A stretch of 64,000 bases of DNA from Epiperipatus broadwayi (taxonomy: Eukaryota > Onychophora > Udeonychophora > Euonychophora > Peripatidae), in NCBI GenBank assembly GCA_028023455.1, contig JAQFVV010000013.1:1550001-1614000 (forward strand), in the 5' to 3' direction. A program made the position numbers and the translations under genes. Shown piece after piece: positions 1-9,700 of this stretch (positions are counted from its first letter, which is position 1; every line of letters begins with the position of its first letter). The notes beneath the pieces were generated by a model that was not told the DNA's origin, ran no database searches, and saw only the letters and a program-made list of their open reading frames with translations.

Positions 1-177
1 TGGCATATGTATACCGTTACACTAGAGATACACTCCATTCCCTCATCTAGTAATACTAGTTCTCTCTTCCGTACATTCCTTCTTTTAATGTATTTCCCAA
101 TTTTTTTACTCCCATCTCTTCCACTTCTATTAATATCCTCCAACATTTTACTATTTAGTTTCATTCTTTATAATTAT

Positions 178-600
178 CTATTTTAGCCAACTTCCTTTTT
201 TTAAAAAATACTTTTCACATTTAATGTCAACATCTTTTTCACTTTCTTCATTCTTAATAGCACACTTATATTCTCTGCATGCTTTTTTCCTCTCTTTTAC
301 ACTTTTACTAACTCTCACTTTTCTATTACGTTTGTTGATCTGAATATTCTCACCAAAATCTCTATCTGTAACTTTTTTTACTTCACCACACCAGTTTTTA
401 TATTCATCCTCAACCAACTCTTCCAAGGTTTTTTCAACTTTTATTTTATATTCTTTCAACTTATTCTTATCATTCATCTTCCATCCATATCTTTCACTAT
501 CCTTTCTACTTTTAATTCTATTTTCCATCACATTACTAGCCATTTCTATTATAAAGAAATTATAATCATTATTACAAAGTGTCTCTTCATTATCAAACAC
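178..600 (-). pseudogene. LINE ORF2 linker between endonuclease and RT
   Basis: A 140-codon open stretch, very rich in Lys, Glu and Arg, lies directly downstream of the endonuclease pieces on the same strand. It fits the charged linker between endonuclease and RT in CR1-like LINEs. No catalytic motif is visible. Function is inferred from position only. Confidence 0.4.
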
Positions 601-1300
601 TTAAATTTTTCATACTTTATTCATTCACTTTCTCTTCTAATACATAATCTATTGTGTGAAATATATTATTTCTAGACCATGTGTATTGTCCCTCATAAAT
701 ATTTCTATTTCCAATGTTCAAATTCACTCTCTGACAAAAATTCTTCAAAAACTGTCCATTCTTGTTATCTACATCATCAATTTCTTCAATATGCCCATTA
801 ATATCCTCTAGAATCATTACTCTCTTCCCCTTTTTTTTAAATTCTGTATATCCTTAACTAGGCATTCATATATGCTACTGTTCCACTCTATTATAGTTTG
901 ACTATCTCCAGTGTCTATATACACTATCACCTCCATCCATTCTTGTCTTCCTAATCTTATGTCAAACCACAAATGTTCTTGACATTTAACAGTATTTAAA
1001 TATTTTTTGACATAACTTCTATACCACCACCCCTTTTTTCTTTTATATTTACACCATGCCATACCAAGTCTTCCAATATAGATTATTATTCTTCTCTTAG
1101 ATGGTTTTTTTAACTGCCTTGTTTAATTCCAGCCACTTTTCTGTTCTTTTACCATCTTGCATATTCAAATATTCAATTTTAACAATCTAACTCCTCTTTT
1201 ATAAATTTTTTTGACTCTTTCTTCACCATTACATTTATAAATAACTTGCTTACCATTAATTTTACAGACCCATTCCCTCTCCACATCTACATTTATATCT
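600..1300 (-). pseudogene. LINE ORF2 endonuclease domain (APE type), broken
   Basis: Two minus-strand pieces (1062-817 and 817-617) carry the middle and end of an APE-type endonuclease. The first reads WMEVIVYIDTGDS, which aligns with the strand before the catalytic core. The second reads EDINGHIEEID, a variant of the GDFNGHI catalytic block, followed by YTWSRNNIFHTIDYVL, matching the usual W-T-W-x-x ... DYVL block. A frameshift separates the pieces. The role would be nicking the target DNA for target-primed reverse transcription. The linker at 600-178 follows in another frame. Confidence 0.65.
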
Positions 1301-1335
1301 AAATCAACTATTTTTGTTTATTTCTTGCATCACAT

Positions 1336-2020
1336 CTATTCTTCTTTCTGATAACACTGCAATTTAAAACCCCATCCCCCTTTATAAGTTTCCCAAACTA
1401 TATTCTTTGTAAAACTCCCTAAAACTTCACTTCCTTGTTTTGCTAAGTGCAATCCATCTTTACTATATAATTCCCTCTTACTAATAAAAAAATCCCACCC
1501 ATCCACAAACATCATTTTTCTCACACATTTTTTTCAATCTCTCATTTATAAAACATGCCCTATCTAATACATAGCTATTGTCAAATCTTGGCAATAATCC
1601 AACTATTTTTTTTAATCTTACTCAAATTGCTAATCAATTCTATGTACTCATCCATTACTCTCTTGGTAATAATCCAACTATTTCTTTAATCTTACTCAAA
1701 TTGCTAATCAGTTCTATGTATTTATCCATTACTCTCTTGGTAATAATCCAACTATTCCTTTAATCTTACTCAAAATGCTAATCAATTCTATATACTCATC
1801 CATTACTCTCTCCGATGGCTCTGATAAATTATTTGTCCCTACCATAACATACACTTCTCTACTCCCTTGTTTATTTACATTATCTGTAACATCCCTAATT
1901 CTAGTTCCAGGCAGATGCATTCTTATATATGTGTTTTTATTTTCCCTTGCAATTATATCTCCTTATTCTCTAATTACCAAATCTCCTATCAATACTGTTT
2001 CATTCAGTTCTAAGTCAAAC
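1336..2020 (-). pseudogene. LINE ORF1 with SGNH esterase-like domain (degenerate)
   Basis: The minus-strand translation contains a degraded block I (reads TVLIGDLVIRE where families usually have a GDS-type nucleophile motif), block III VMVGTNNL, and block V YSKDGLHL, which supplies the Asp and His of the catalytic set. This order is that of SGNH hydrolases found in ORF1 of CR1-like LINEs, where the domain is thought to act on lipids or acyl groups. Between blocks III and V a segment of about 25 codons (core EYIELISNLSKIK) is present three times in tandem (+ strand starts near 1593, 1668 and 1742). The third copy spacing is 74 rather than 75 bases, which shifts the frame. The gene is broken. 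Confidence 0.6.
1593..1818. repeat. 75-bp tandem triplication inside LINE ORF1
   Basis: Three copies begin with AATAATCCAACTATT at about 1593, 1668 and 1742. Periods are 75 and 74 bases. They encode three near-identical 25-residue segments of the esterase ORF on the minus strand. Confidence 0.9.
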
Positions 2021-2040
2021 CCGCCTTTAATGTAAAGATT

Positions 2041-2352
2041 TACCAGCTATGAATCACCAACATATAAATTTAAAGGTAAGTGAACTCTAGTTAACCTTTG
2101 AAGTATCTAAATGTATTTAGTCAATGCTGTAAAAAACACACTTCGAAAAAGATAAAATTAAACATGGTTACCTAAAATGATTAATTTCAATAATTTTATC
2201 TTTTATTTATTAAAAAGAAAAGAGAGACATTTTAAAATGAAACAAACAAGCAAATAATATTGCTTGGATTTATAAAATAAAATAAAAAAGCTGATTCTAC
2301 AATTTAAATTTAAAAACACTGATAATTAATCAACAAGTATCTGTCAAAGAAA
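2041..2352. other. AT-rich spacer, nothing recognised
   Basis: Low-complexity AT-rich sequence between the LINE and the foldback element. No ORF, repeat or structural motif is supported. Confidence 0.5.
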
Positions 2353-2462
2353 AATTGATGGTTGTGATCTGATTCTTCATGTCAGCCACGGGATGGTGCT
2401 ATTTCTAGTTTAATTTCTAGAAATATGCCATTTCTGCGGCCGCACCCAAGCCTTTAAGCATT

Positions 2463-2600
2463 CTTTCTACAATAAATCCTAGAAAGATTGTTAATTTGGA
2501 GTTAAGTCTTCTTTCTACGCTAAAATGGAGAAAGAGTGTTAACTTGGAGTTAAGCCTTTTTTCTATGATAAAACCTAGAAAGAGTGTTAACTCGGCTTAA
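2463..2600. repeat. 47-bp tandem repeat, about 3 copies
   Basis: Three diverged copies of a unit containing TTCTTTCTAC, an AGAAAGAGTGTTAACT-like core and GGAGTTAAG. Starts are spaced about 47 bases apart, inside the foldback element. Confidence 0.7.
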
Positions 2601-3179
2601 GCAGCTAATGCTGTGGCTTTTTCCTATGCTAAAAGCGGAGGAAAATACCGTAGTTGTTTGTGTTATGCACTACATCGTAATGCTGTATTATGTATTTTAT
2701 GTAACAATATCGTACGAGGGTGTGTTAAGTTCATCGTGTCAAAATTATTTAAATTTTCATTGGGGCCTTTTTTTAAAAAATATTTATTGATGTACTGTTA
2801 CCTTTTAACAATTTTAACAGTGTCATGATTATTCCTCATAAAACTGTAAGCCTCCTAAATTCTCTATTAGGGTGAGGTAGCTGAATTTTTTTGATGATCA
2901 CGCTTTAAGCCTCGTTTTAGCGAGAAATTTTACGAGACCAAGAATATGGCTAATTCGAACACAGAAAACTTGAAAAGATGGGAATTGCCAGACACGGAAG
3001 CCAGCGCTGGAACATTTCTACAATAGAAAAACATCCTGGTGAAAGAAAATATATGATTGTGCGGCATATATATGCAGACTTGAGGTCCATAAACATCTTT
3101 TGACTTTCATTTGTAAGTCTCGTTGTTGCCGACGGAAATGTTCACTTCGTAAAGGGCAGCTTGTTTGAGGGATTCCAAA

Positions 3180-4440
3180 TGGCCTTTGTCAAATGTAAAA
3201 TAAAAATAACTTAAATTTTTATTTAAACATACATCCCTTCTTCTCCCAATAATTGTTGTCGGCAATCAAATGTAAAATAAAAGTAACGTAAATTATTATT
3301 TAATCATACAGAAAAAAAAACCCTCCCACTAATTGTTGTCGGCAATCAAATGTAAACCAATAAAAGTAAGATAAATTATTTTTTAAACATAACCCAAATT
3401 ACTATTTGAACATACACCAAAAAAGACCCTTTTGTCAATAAAAATTAAAGAAACAACTATTATTGTCCCATTGTCAAAAATATTATTTGGGAAACCAAAA
3501 TAATTTATAAACGAAAGAAAATCAAATCGGTTGTCAATCAAATGTAACCAATAAAAGTAACTTAAATTTTTATTTAAACATGCACAAAAAACCCCTTTCT
3601 CCCAATAATTGGTGTCAGCAATCAAATGTAAAATAAAAGTAACGTAAATTATTATTTAATCATAACCCAAAAACACCCTTCCCACTAATTATTGTCAATC
3701 AAATGTACACCACTAAAAGTAACGTAAACTATTATTTAAACATACACCCCTTCTCCCAATAATTGTTGTCGACAATCATACACAAAAATAAACACCCTCC
3801 CAATAATTATTGTCAATCAAATGTAAACCAATAAAAGTAAGGTAAATTATTTTTTAAACATAACCCAAATTACTATTTGAACATACACTAAAAACACCCT
3901 CTTGTCAATAAAAATTAAAACAACAACTATTATTGTCCCATTGCCAAAATTATTTATGGAACCAAAACCATAATTTATAAACGAAAGAAAGTCAAATTGG
4001 TTGTCAATCAAATGTAACCAATAAAAGTAACTTAAATTTTTATTTAAACATACACACACAAAAAAAAATACTTCTCCCAATAATTGTTGTCTGCAATCAA
4101 ATGTAAAAATAAAAGTAAGGTAAAATATTATTTAATCATACACAAAAACACCTCTCCCACTAATTGTTGTCAGTCAAATGTAAACCAATAAAAGTAACAG
4201 ATTATTATTTAAAGATACATCAAAAAAACCCGTTCTCTCTTTAATTTTGTCAATCAAATTTTAAAGAACAGTAATACTATTTAAAAAACACAAATTACTA
4301 TTTGAACATACACCAAAAAAAACCCTCTTGTCAATAAAGATTAAAAAAACAACTATTATTATCCCATTGGCAAAAATATTATTTGGGAAAAATAATTTAG
4401 AAATGAAAGAAAGTAAAATTTGTAAACAAAAAAAAAAAGG
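3180..4440. repeat. Higher-order minisatellite
   Basis: The words CAATCAAATGTAAA and AATAAAAGTAA, each followed by a TTATTTAAACATA-like block and CCCAATAATTGTTGTC, recur from 3180 to 4440. Short units of about 75-80 bp alternate with longer units of about 190 bp that add CCCAAATTACTATTTGAAC and ATTGTCCCATTG blocks. Open frames across this array (for example minus strand 3383-3625 and 3847-4080) are repeats of each other, not genes. Confidence 0.85.
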
Positions 4441-4689
4441 CAATATTAATAGAGAATCGCTAGCCTGGTAACGTTATATTAATGTGTTTTTGGTTAGAAA
4501 TAGCGTCATCCCACGGCTGAGACGAAGGATCAGATCACAACCAAATTGACTTTATTTGGTTTGAAAAGAAACCTAAATTATTATGATAGAATTTAATAAT
4601 TGATTTTTTCTTTATTGATACACACGTATATATGTGAATTTTATATATATTCAAAATGGAAATAGTAATTATAAAAAAATATTTATTAT

Positions 4690-4815
4690 ATTCACAAAAT
4701 AAATATGTGCTTATACATATATGAATTGAACATGCTTCTATATACATGATCTAAATATGTGTCCATATAATGTGTCTGTCTATATCTGAAATAAATATGT
4801 GCTTATAGATATATG
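4690..4815. repeat. Degenerate minisatellite, left part
   Basis: Imperfect units of about 40 bp with the words AAATATGTGCTTATA, ATATATGAATTGAACATG and TGTGTCCATATAATG. The same words resume at 7211, so the RTE at 4816-7210 interrupted one array. Confidence 0.6.
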
Positions 4816-5255
4816 AAGGCTGCAGAAAGGAGTTTGTTATTAACTGAAAGGAGGAGACCCTTTGATTCCTCTCGGAGGCCTTAAAGGAACTGAGCAGGGC
4901 AAATTCCTAAATGTCTACCCCATACGTTCTTGTCATTGCAGCTGTCATTACTATATGATTATTCATATAGTATACGAACATGAATGGGATGTTCACCAAC
5001 ATGCATTAGCCAGCATGGTGAGTTTATGGGCTTTTTATCTCTGAGTTTAAGATCAAGAAACACCATGGTCTTCTCAGGTGCTTTGATAAGGCAGAATGAA
5101 TGTTTGTGTAAATGATAAATTTTTTCCAATACATATATACAATTATGACAGACAAAAATAAACCATGGCCCTTATTCCCAGGAGGCTGTTAAGTCACCAA
5201 CCAAGACAGTGGAGAGGGTGTTAAGAATACCCTGATTACGAACCCAGGCTGCCAT

Positions 5256-6328
5256 TTGTTGATGACTTTTTATTTAGGTACTTACAACTGCAGATCACTT
5301 TCAAGTGAAGAAAGATTGCAAGAATTAGAAGAACTGTCTTATATTAAATGGGACATTATTGGACTTTGTGAAGTTAGAAGAAAAGGTGAAGAGACAATTG
5401 ATTTAAAAAGTGGATATGTACTCAATATTATAAAGGCACAAATATTGGAAATACAAGTGGAGTAGGATTCATTATAAATAAAAAGTGGAAGAACAACATT
5501 ATGGAGATTGATGATGTATCGGACAGAGTGGCAAGATTAATTATACAACTTAATAGTAGATACCAAATGCAGATAATTCAGGTTTATGCCCCAACAAGTT
5601 CTCATAGTGATGAAGTAGTAGAAGATTTTTACATGGATGTACAAAAGGCTTTTGATCAGAGTAAACAACATTTTAAAATTGTTATGGGAGACTTTAATGC
5701 TAGAATTGGTAAACAAATGAAAGATGAAAGTGCTGTAGGTAATTTTGGTTATAGTAATAGAAATGAGAGAGGATATAGACTTGTGGAGTTTGCAGAAAAA
5801 GAAAAACTTTATATTATGAAATCTTTTTTTGAGAAAAATGTTAAAAATAAATGGACATGGAACCATCCAAATGAAGGTACAGCAGAATTGGATTATATTT
5901 TGACTAACAGAAAATACATATTTCAAGATTGTAATGTTCTTAATAAATTTAATACAGGAAGTGATCATCGATTACTAAGATGTAAGATACGTGTTAATGC
6001 AAAACTAGAGAGACAAAAATTATTAAGAAAAACAATATTTACAGTTGATATTCCTAATCTTCAGAAACATTCTAATGAATTTAAATTAGATCTTACAAAT
6101 CGGTTTCAAGTATTAGTAGATTTTGAACATGATTCAGATTTGAATGTAATTAATATGAAAATAACTGATACACTTGTAAAAACTGTAACAAAGATAGCTG
6201 GTAGAAAAAAGCAGCAATTGACCAATAAAATTTCTACTGAGACTAGAGAATTTATGAAGAAAAGAAGGAATATGAAGATATACAAAAATGATGCATTTAA
6301 AAGAATTGAATATCTCGAATTTTATTGA
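5256..6328 (+). pseudogene. RTE endonuclease (APE family) with one frameshift
   Basis: Motifs in order: LGTYNCRSLSSEER (Asn block), IIGLCEVRRKG (catalytic Glu), QVYAPTSSHSDE, VMGDFNARIG (Asp and Asn), WTWNHPNEG with LDYILTNRK, and GSDHRLL (final Asp-His). All expected catalytic residues are visible. A frameshift near 5430 splits the protein: residues up to SGYVLN are in one frame and GVGFIINKKW continues in the next. The enzyme nicks target DNA. Downstream, the frame runs through a charged linker and ends at a stop at 6328, next to the RT deletion. Confidence 0.85.
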
Positions 6329-6940
6329 GAAGGATGTAATTCAAGGTGACTCCATATCTCCAAAACTTTTTACAGCAGTGCTACAAGAAGTGTTTTGTGG
6401 ATTAAAATGGGAAACTAAAGGAGTGAAAGTAAATGGAGATTATTTAAGTCATTTAGATTTTGCAGATGATGTAGTTGTTTTTGCAATTAATGCTTCAGCG
6501 CTGCAGGAAATGTTGCAGGAGTTATCAGAGGAAAGTAGGATTAAAGATAAATGTTAAAAAGACTAAAGTAATGTTTAATCGATTTGCTCAAAATATAAAA
6601 ATAAAGATTGATTATGATGAATTAGAAGAAGTTAACAGTTACAAATACCTTGGTCAGAATATTAATACAGATGGAAACATAATGGATGAAATCAATCATA
6701 GAATTAAACTTAGTTGAAGTGTTTTTAGTAGAAATAACTTGATACTAAAAGGAAATCTGCCTATGTGTTTGAAAAGGAAGGTTTTTAACAAATGTGTTTT
6801 ACCTGTTCTTATTTATGGATCTGAGACTTGGACACTTAGTAAGAGGAATACAGAGACTTCAGACCATTCAAAGAAGTATGGAGACATGCATGTTGGGAGT
6901 AGCAAGAAGAAATTGAAACCCAATGTATGGTAAAAGAACA
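6288..6940 (+). pseudogene. RTE reverse transcriptase, C-terminal part, deleted and frameshifted
   Basis: Visible motifs: IQGDSISPKLF (RT motif B), LSHLDFADDVVVF (motif C with the FADD catalytic pair), LKINVKKTKVM (motif D), NSYKYLGQNINTDG (motif E), and LIYGSETWTLS typical of RTE thumb regions. At least two frameshifts (about 6545 and 6717) break it. Motif A is absent because of the deletion. The tail to 7190 still resembles the RTE C-terminus (RPHVRWVDEIRK). Confidence 0.85.
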
Positions 6941-7210
6941 AACAGGTGTTACTGACCTCATTGAAAAAGTTAAAAGATTGAAATATAGTTGGGCTGGACA
7001 TATTACTGGAAGAGATGATAATAGATGGACATTTGAAATCTTAAACTGAATTCCAAGATATTGTAAAAGACCCAGAAAGAGACCACATGTGAGATGGGTG
7101 GATGAAATAAGAAAGTGTGCAGGGGTGATGTGGAGTAGGAGAAGATGGATTGAACTTGGAGAGACCTTCATCCTGCAGTGGATTGATAATGGTTGATAAT
7201 GATGATGATG

Positions 7211-7700
7211 ACATATATGAATTGAACATGTATACATGACTTGAATCTGTGTCTATATAAAGATAAAATGAAGAATGTAGTTATTTAAAATAGACCCACC
7301 CCGATATATGTATACACCGCAAATGCATTTTGTTAATCAAGAAAGAGTTACTATTTCTGTAATATGTGTCTACCTACCTGGATTAAATATGTGCTTATAT
7401 ATATATATATTGAATATGATTCTGTAGACATGACTTAAATCTGTGTCTCTATATAATGTGTCTATATAATCTACATATCTGGATTAAACACATGCTTATA
7501 CATATGCTTCTATAAACATGACTTGAATCTGTGTGGATATAAATGAAGTAAATATATACTTGAATTAAATATGCATCTTTGTACTTGGAATTAAATCTGC
7601 ATCTATATACTGGAATTAAAGACGTGCTTAAATACATGAATTGAATCTGCCTCTGTGCATAGGGAATAAATGTGTGAATATATTCAAATTGAAGTATTGG
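7211..7700. repeat. Degenerate minisatellite, right part
   Basis: About ten diverged units of 35-45 bp built from CATGACTTGAATCTGTGT, ATTAAATATGTGCTTATA and CATGAATTGAATCTG. It continues the array seen at 4690-4815. Confidence 0.6.
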
Positions 7701-8517
7701 CTCCTGAATGATTAAACCAAAGGGATTGATCCATATATAAGTCAAACTTACCTAAGAGTATTCTGCAAGAAAGATTTATAGACATGTCTACAAAATGAGA
7801 TATATGCGCATATGAGAACATCAACTCACAAAAAGGAGAAATTAAACTTGAGAAATGACAGGGGAGATATTTGTGATGTACAAATGGATATCTAAATAAA
7901 TCCATACTATGTGAATGCTGGCAGAACAGGAATATGGAAAATAAAAGGATGGATACTGTATAATCATCAATGAGGGACCAAGCATCAGAAGTTACCGATG
8001 AGTAGACTAACTGATCTGTGGAACCAGAATTGGGACTGTTATCCAAATAAGGTTATTTAAATAAATTATTGTTATATAATATAAAATATCTCGTCTATTT
8101 CATTTCATATCCACTTTCTAATGTAGTTGTTCACAGGAATCTCCTAAGCTATGTTCAGTATAAGCAGATCTAGGTGAGTAAGATTGTAGTAAGCTGAAAC
8201 TCTAGTGGCGCCATTTGGGAAACCAAACAGATAAATTTCTAGAGGTTTCCAGTCTCTTCAATGCTACACCTTCTGATGAGCAGGAAATGTTGTAGAGGAA
8301 GGTGATTGTCAGCATTGCGTAATTCCAACAATATCTCCTTCTTGCAATATACACATCAGGAAATAAATCAACCAAAAGTGGGTAAGGAAGATCTAGTCCG
8401 TTATAATATATATATATGTAGTATGGTGTAGCATCTTTCTCTACACTTTATATTTATTTATAGGTAGAAAAGCAATGCAGCTCTTATAAATTCAATCTTT
8501 TATTTCCAATTTTTTAT
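7701..8517. other. Non-coding stretch, nothing firmly recognised
   Basis: AT-rich sequence without supported ORFs. A CTGATGAG...GAAA string at about 8272-8290 was checked as a ribozyme and rejected because there is no room for stem II. Confidence 0.4.
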
Positions 8518-8532
8518 TTAACTAATTTATAA

Positions 8533-8980
8533 CTGAAGCCTGTGTTCATTTATTACATAGTAGAAATTTCTGACCATCTATTGTATATGTATTAAATGGA
8601 TTGTGTCCTGTACATGAGGGGTCAAATTGACCTTAGGTTAACATGGGTGTGGCAAGAATCTCAGCCTCAGGGTGGCCTTTGAGCATTACATCATCAGATT
8701 TTCAATTGGATGGACGATTGAAGAGTTGGAGTGTGGAGTGGATTGAAGCCTGTCCATTAAAGTATGAAGATTTGCTATCTTAATATATATCTGAGCACTT
8801 ATAGCATATATGTGTAGAGATGGTAATCTGGACCAATTGATGATTGCTGGTTTAGCATGAAATACCTTTAATGGTGATTATTTATCTTTTCAACATATAT
8901 GTGTTCAAGTGTATTAGTGTTATGAGATAGAATAGAGAGTGGTGGGTCGTGTGAAAATCTGTGCTCATATACCCTATGTA
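8533..8980 (+). mobile_element. Hammerhead-ribozyme repeat (family 1), single unit with 15-bp target duplication
   Basis: This 448-bp unit matches the units at 24723-25802 throughout: CCTGTACATGAGGGGTC, GGCCTTTGAGC, ATTGGATGGACGATTGAAG, CCTGTCCATTAAAGTATGAAG, TATCTGAGCACTT, the ribozyme, and TGTTCAAGTGTATTAGTG follow in the same order. It is flanked by a perfect 15-bp direct repeat TTAACTAATTTATAA at 8518-8532 and 8981-8995, so it is one discrete insertion. No ORF, no poly-A and no LTR is seen. The structure fits a retrozyme-like non-autonomous element. The name of the class is inferred from the ribozyme and the tandem copies elsewhere. Confidence 0.75.
8821..8891 (+). ncRNA. Hammerhead ribozyme, degenerate core (copy B)
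   Basis: Stem I strand GACCAA, then TTGATGA in place of CTGATGA (8837-8843), stem II TTGCT/AGCAT with a five-base loop, GAAA, and the stem I return strand ATGGTGATTATTTATC. The first core base C3 is changed to T and stem III is altered, so this copy is probably inactive. Confidence 0.6.
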
Positions 8981-8995
8981 TTAACTAATTTATAA

Positions 8996-9489
8996 AAATA
9001 TAGATTCTGTTAACACTCAGAAAGATACTTTTTGATATAAAAGATTACGTTCACCCACAGTATGTGTTCAAATATGAAGCAATAAAAATGTAAAAAAAAA
9101 AACCACTCAACGTTAAAAAGCAAACATTAAAGAAAAATATTTTTGTTTAAAAATCTGTTAATGTTAAATTAAATTTGCGCTCTAAAGAGTACCTATTCCA
9201 AAAACATGGAGGAAACGCAACACAGATATTAGCAACTAAAATATCTTCAGACAGGATTGATTTTTAATAAGAGTAATGGTGCCTTTAACAATAATGTTAT
9301 TCGCGTGTGGTGTTAAAAATTTCAACGTGAATGCATGCAATATAAAAATTGTGTGAATAAAATGTGAATATATTTAGACTAAAAAAATAATAACTTTTTA
9401 CTTATAAAATATAGGAAGTTTAATATTTTCATTCATGTTAAATTTTATTTTATCAGCTATGTTAAAATCTAAACTATGTAATATACCTA
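8996..9489. other. Non-coding stretch, nothing recognised
   Basis: AT-rich, no supported ORF or repeat. Confidence 0.4.
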
Positions 9490-9700
9490 TCATTTAAAAT
9501 AATGGTGATTGTAATGTGATCCAGATTTAGAATTGAACCAACTGATGAGTGCTGGTTCAGCATGAAGTATGTATATTGGCGATCATTTATTTTTTTCCAC
9601 ATGTGTGTGATCGGTTGTATAAAATGGAGTGGATGAGGGAGCTTGAAGATCTGGGTTCAAATCCTTTCTAATTATATATATCTCGCCAAAGTATATATAC
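9490..9700 (+). mobile_element. Diverged hammerhead-repeat relic (copy A region)
   Basis: The ribozyme at 9517-9585 is followed by CACATGTGTGTGATCG, GGAGTGGATGAGG and GATCTGGGTTCAAATCC. These align loosely with the flank of family 1 units (ACATATATGTGTTCAAG, GAGTGGAGAGATCTGGGTCA). The word GGTTCAAATCC is a good RNA polymerase III B-box match. No matching A-box is evident at the expected distance. Borders are not defined. Confidence 0.5.
9517..9585 (+). ncRNA. Type I hammerhead ribozyme, intact core (copy A)
   Basis: Core CTGATGA at 9542-9548; stem II GTGCT/AGCAT with loop GGTTC (9549-9563); GAA at 9564-9566; stem III GTA/TAT with a two-base loop (9567-9574); cleavage base A at 9575; then TTGG pairs with CCAA before the core. 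An outer helix TGATC/GATCA (9517-9521, 9581-9585) closes stem I beyond an internal loop. All conserved core bases are present, and 15.1-16.1 is a G-U pair. Stem I has extra bases on its 5' side compared with other copies. Confidence 0.65.

Larger units (their letters stand above)
1..2035 (-). mobile_element. CR1-like non-LTR retrotransposon, 5' part, cut by window edge
   Basis: Read on the minus strand (right to left), this stretch gives a first ORF with an SGNH-hydrolase signature, then an APE-type endonuclease, then a lysine-rich linker that should lead into a reverse transcriptase beyond base 1. ORF1 esterases followed by an endonuclease/RT ORF2 are known from CR1-type LINEs, so I assign it there. 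Several stops and frameshifts break both ORFs, so the copy is dead. RT fragments at 12120-12725 and 34090-35690 look like the same broad type. The clade is inferred from domain order, since the RT is not in view here. Confidence 0.7.
2359..4543. mobile_element. Foldback / TIR DNA element with minisatellite core
   Basis: The left end (2359 on) reads TGGTTGTGATCTGAT and continues through a match to CAGCCACGGGATG. The right end, read backwards from 4543, gives the same TGGTTGTGATCTGAT and then CAGCCGTGGGATG, so the element has terminal inverted repeats of about 50 bp. The hexamer AATTGA stands directly outside both ends (2353-2358 and 4544-4549) and looks like a target-site duplication. The interior has no transposase. 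It holds a 47-bp triplicate (2463-2600), a unique part with a GCGGCCGC site near 2436, and a long minisatellite (3180-4440). It is non-autonomous. The superfamily is not assignable from a 6-bp duplication alone. Confidence 0.75.
4816..7210 (+). mobile_element. RTE-type LINE, near full length but internally deleted
   Basis: A + strand RTE element with 5' untranslated region, APE endonuclease (5256-5990), RT from motif B onward, and a 3' tail ending in GATGATGATGA. The RT N-terminal half, including the motif A aspartate, is missing at a deletion near 6300-6335. The same RT part survives in the sister copy at 17720-19006. ATATATGAA occurs at both ends (about 4807 and 7213), which could be a target duplication or simply minisatellite sequence. 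Frameshifts near 5430 and 6545 and several stops make it inactive. Proteins of this type are often annotated in databases as craniofacial development protein 2-like. Confidence 0.85.

Noticed and set aside
3383-4443. Three similar minus-strand open frames (3383-3625, 3847-4080, 4261-4443)
   Set aside because: They are translations of the minisatellite's longer unit, and their similarity reflects the repeat.
5537-5968. 143-codon minus-strand open frame
   Set aside because: It is the antisense shadow of the RTE endonuclease, which has full catalytic motifs on the + strand.
8268-8292. CTGATGAGCAGGAAATG, resembling a hammerhead core
   Set aside because: Only four bases separate CTGATGA and GAAA, so there is no stem II, and no stem I pairing partner was found.
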